Assembly (NCBI GenBank): GCA_003598085.1
Contig: QZKU01000041.1
Coordinates: 15,314-79,313, forward strand
Origin: Candidatus Abyssobacteria bacterium SURF_5
Lineage (GTDB): Bacteria > Abyssobacteria > SURF-5
DNA: 64,000 nt
Reading direction: 5' to 3'
A program made the translations under genes and the position numbers. Positions 63,444-64,000 of this stretch are shown piece by piece. The first letter of the stretch is position 1; every line of letters starts with the position of its first letter. The notes under the pieces were generated by a model. The model worked only from the letters and a program-made list of their open reading frames with translations, was not told the origin of the DNA and made no database searches.

Positions 63444-64000
63444 CTATGATTCGCCTACTCTCTTCTTAACCCTTGTAAGAATTAATGTTAGCACATCCAG
63501 CCGCCCTTTTTCAAGAAAACCGGGGCTGCGCCAGCGATTCGGAATACGACCGAAATCGGGGCTTGTCGGATCGGTGTTCTGGCGATTCGCGAAGGTCCGT
63601 ATAATTTCGCGCGCTTCTGCAAAGTGACCTGTCACGAGGAGGATTCCCGGTAAGGCAATGAAAGTGTCACGGCCCCAGTTATCCCTGAACCATGGGAGTC
63701 CCGCCCAGATACCGAGTCCATATTCTCTCGTGACGAGGCTCCAACCAGAAAAAGCTGCCCATCGCAAAGCCTTATCGAATTCATCGTTTCCCGTTGCGAT
63801 ATCCATAGAAGAAAGAATATCTGAGGTGGCTGCACGGTGGTGCTGTATTGCATCTTCTGCGGCCAGTTGCAGTGCCCGTGTGAGCGCTTCTTCGGCGTTC
63901 TTTCCCCATGCGATATATAGTGTGTGATTGTGTCCAGCCAGCCGGCCTGGAACATCGGCGCCATAAGCATCGCGAGGGACGCTGAACTCTACCCGAATCG
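63444..64000 (-). pseudogene. 3'-truncated amylo-alpha-1,6-glucosidase (GH133) gene, 5' end off the window
   Basis: The frame is open from the window edge and reads [18 protein letters not shown]...ISHGE-region to [39 protein letters not shown] and [26 protein letters not shown], which matches the catalytic core of glycogen-debranching GDE_C enzymes (WGRDT and PNR motifs). After IPNR it abruptly becomes [18 protein letters not shown]... and stops at 63444, whereas the family continues some 200 residues with the remaining catalytic barrel. Thus the gene lost its 3' end by deletion or frameshift. It is followed directly by the GT2 genes. The first codons lie beyond 64000. Confidence 0.75.

Noticed and set aside
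63632-63970. 112-codon minus-strand frame in the debranching region
   Set aside because: It is in a different frame; the GDE_C motifs and continuity are in the frame ending at 63444.
1-64000. CRISPR array, prophage or IS element
   Set aside because: No regularly spaced repeats with spacers, no cas or phage genes, and no transposase or integrase were found. The twin molybdoenzymes could have arisen by duplication but no terminal repeats flank them.

Overview
The window looks like a chromosomal piece of an uncultured, probably anaerobic, Gram-negative bacterium. It is moderately GC-rich, genes usually start behind GGAGG-type ribosome sites, and many intergenic gaps carry near-perfect TTGACA/TATAAT sigma-70 promoters. 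Gene content (selenocysteine machinery, an iron-sulfur flavoprotein, ethylbenzene-dehydrogenase-like molybdoenzymes, many acyl-CoA genes, an O-antigen ligase with TPRs, a CFI-box sorting tail) fits a Desulfobacterota-like or candidate-phylum anaerobe. I cannot place it more precisely from sequence alone. No rRNA, tRNA, CRISPR array, prophage or insertion-sequence transposase was seen.

Layout. 1-5.8 kb: iron-sulfur flavoprotein, ilvD, and a plus-strand operon of HEAT protein, acyl-CoA ligase and amidohydrolase. 5.8-9.8 kb: minus-strand glycan-modification set (SGNH hydrolase, carbamoyltransferase, a 49-residue DUF5989 protein, SxtJ-like protein) with degenerate repeats in its internal gap. 10-17.6 kb: two nearly identical Tat-exported molybdoenzyme alpha subunits flanking an MFS transporter; the first has a perfect promoter followed by a 20-bp operator-like palindrome. 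18.2-25.9 kb: CoA-ester catabolism (thiolase plus DUF35 partner, TetR regulator, MaoC hydratase, acyl-CoA dehydrogenase), then two DUF2889 paralogues, a PHP protein and a DUF169 protein. 26-30.4 kb: coaE and a selA-selB operon.

30.5-38.4 kb: a zinc-ribbon membrane protein, then a minus-strand set of TetR regulator, crotonase, MmgE/PrpD, CaiB/BaiF CoA-transferase, Sir2 deacylase, B12-binding domain and DSD1-type PLP enzyme, suggestive of short branched acyl-CoA (methylmalonyl/propionyl-like) chemistry. 38.6-48.6 kb: secreted proteins: a coiled-coil anchor protein, an S8 protease with a CFI-box tail, and a 1945-residue protein with five copies of an unrecognised module, five PKD domains and a BACON-like domain, preceded by two perfect promoters and a long leader.

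49.1-57.7 kb: a long minus-strand run from envelope to amino acid genes (WecA/MraY-like transferase, O-antigen ligase, aroQ, M24 peptidase, amaP-like, hisF, hisI, trpE, trpG). 57.8-64 kb: five glycosyltransferases and, at the edge, a debranching-enzyme gene whose 3' end is lost. The twin molybdoenzymes, ligases, dehydrogenase, hydratase and thiolase could together activate and beta-oxidise a hydrocarbon, steroid or aromatic side chain; this is inference from context, since no substrate can be read from sequence.
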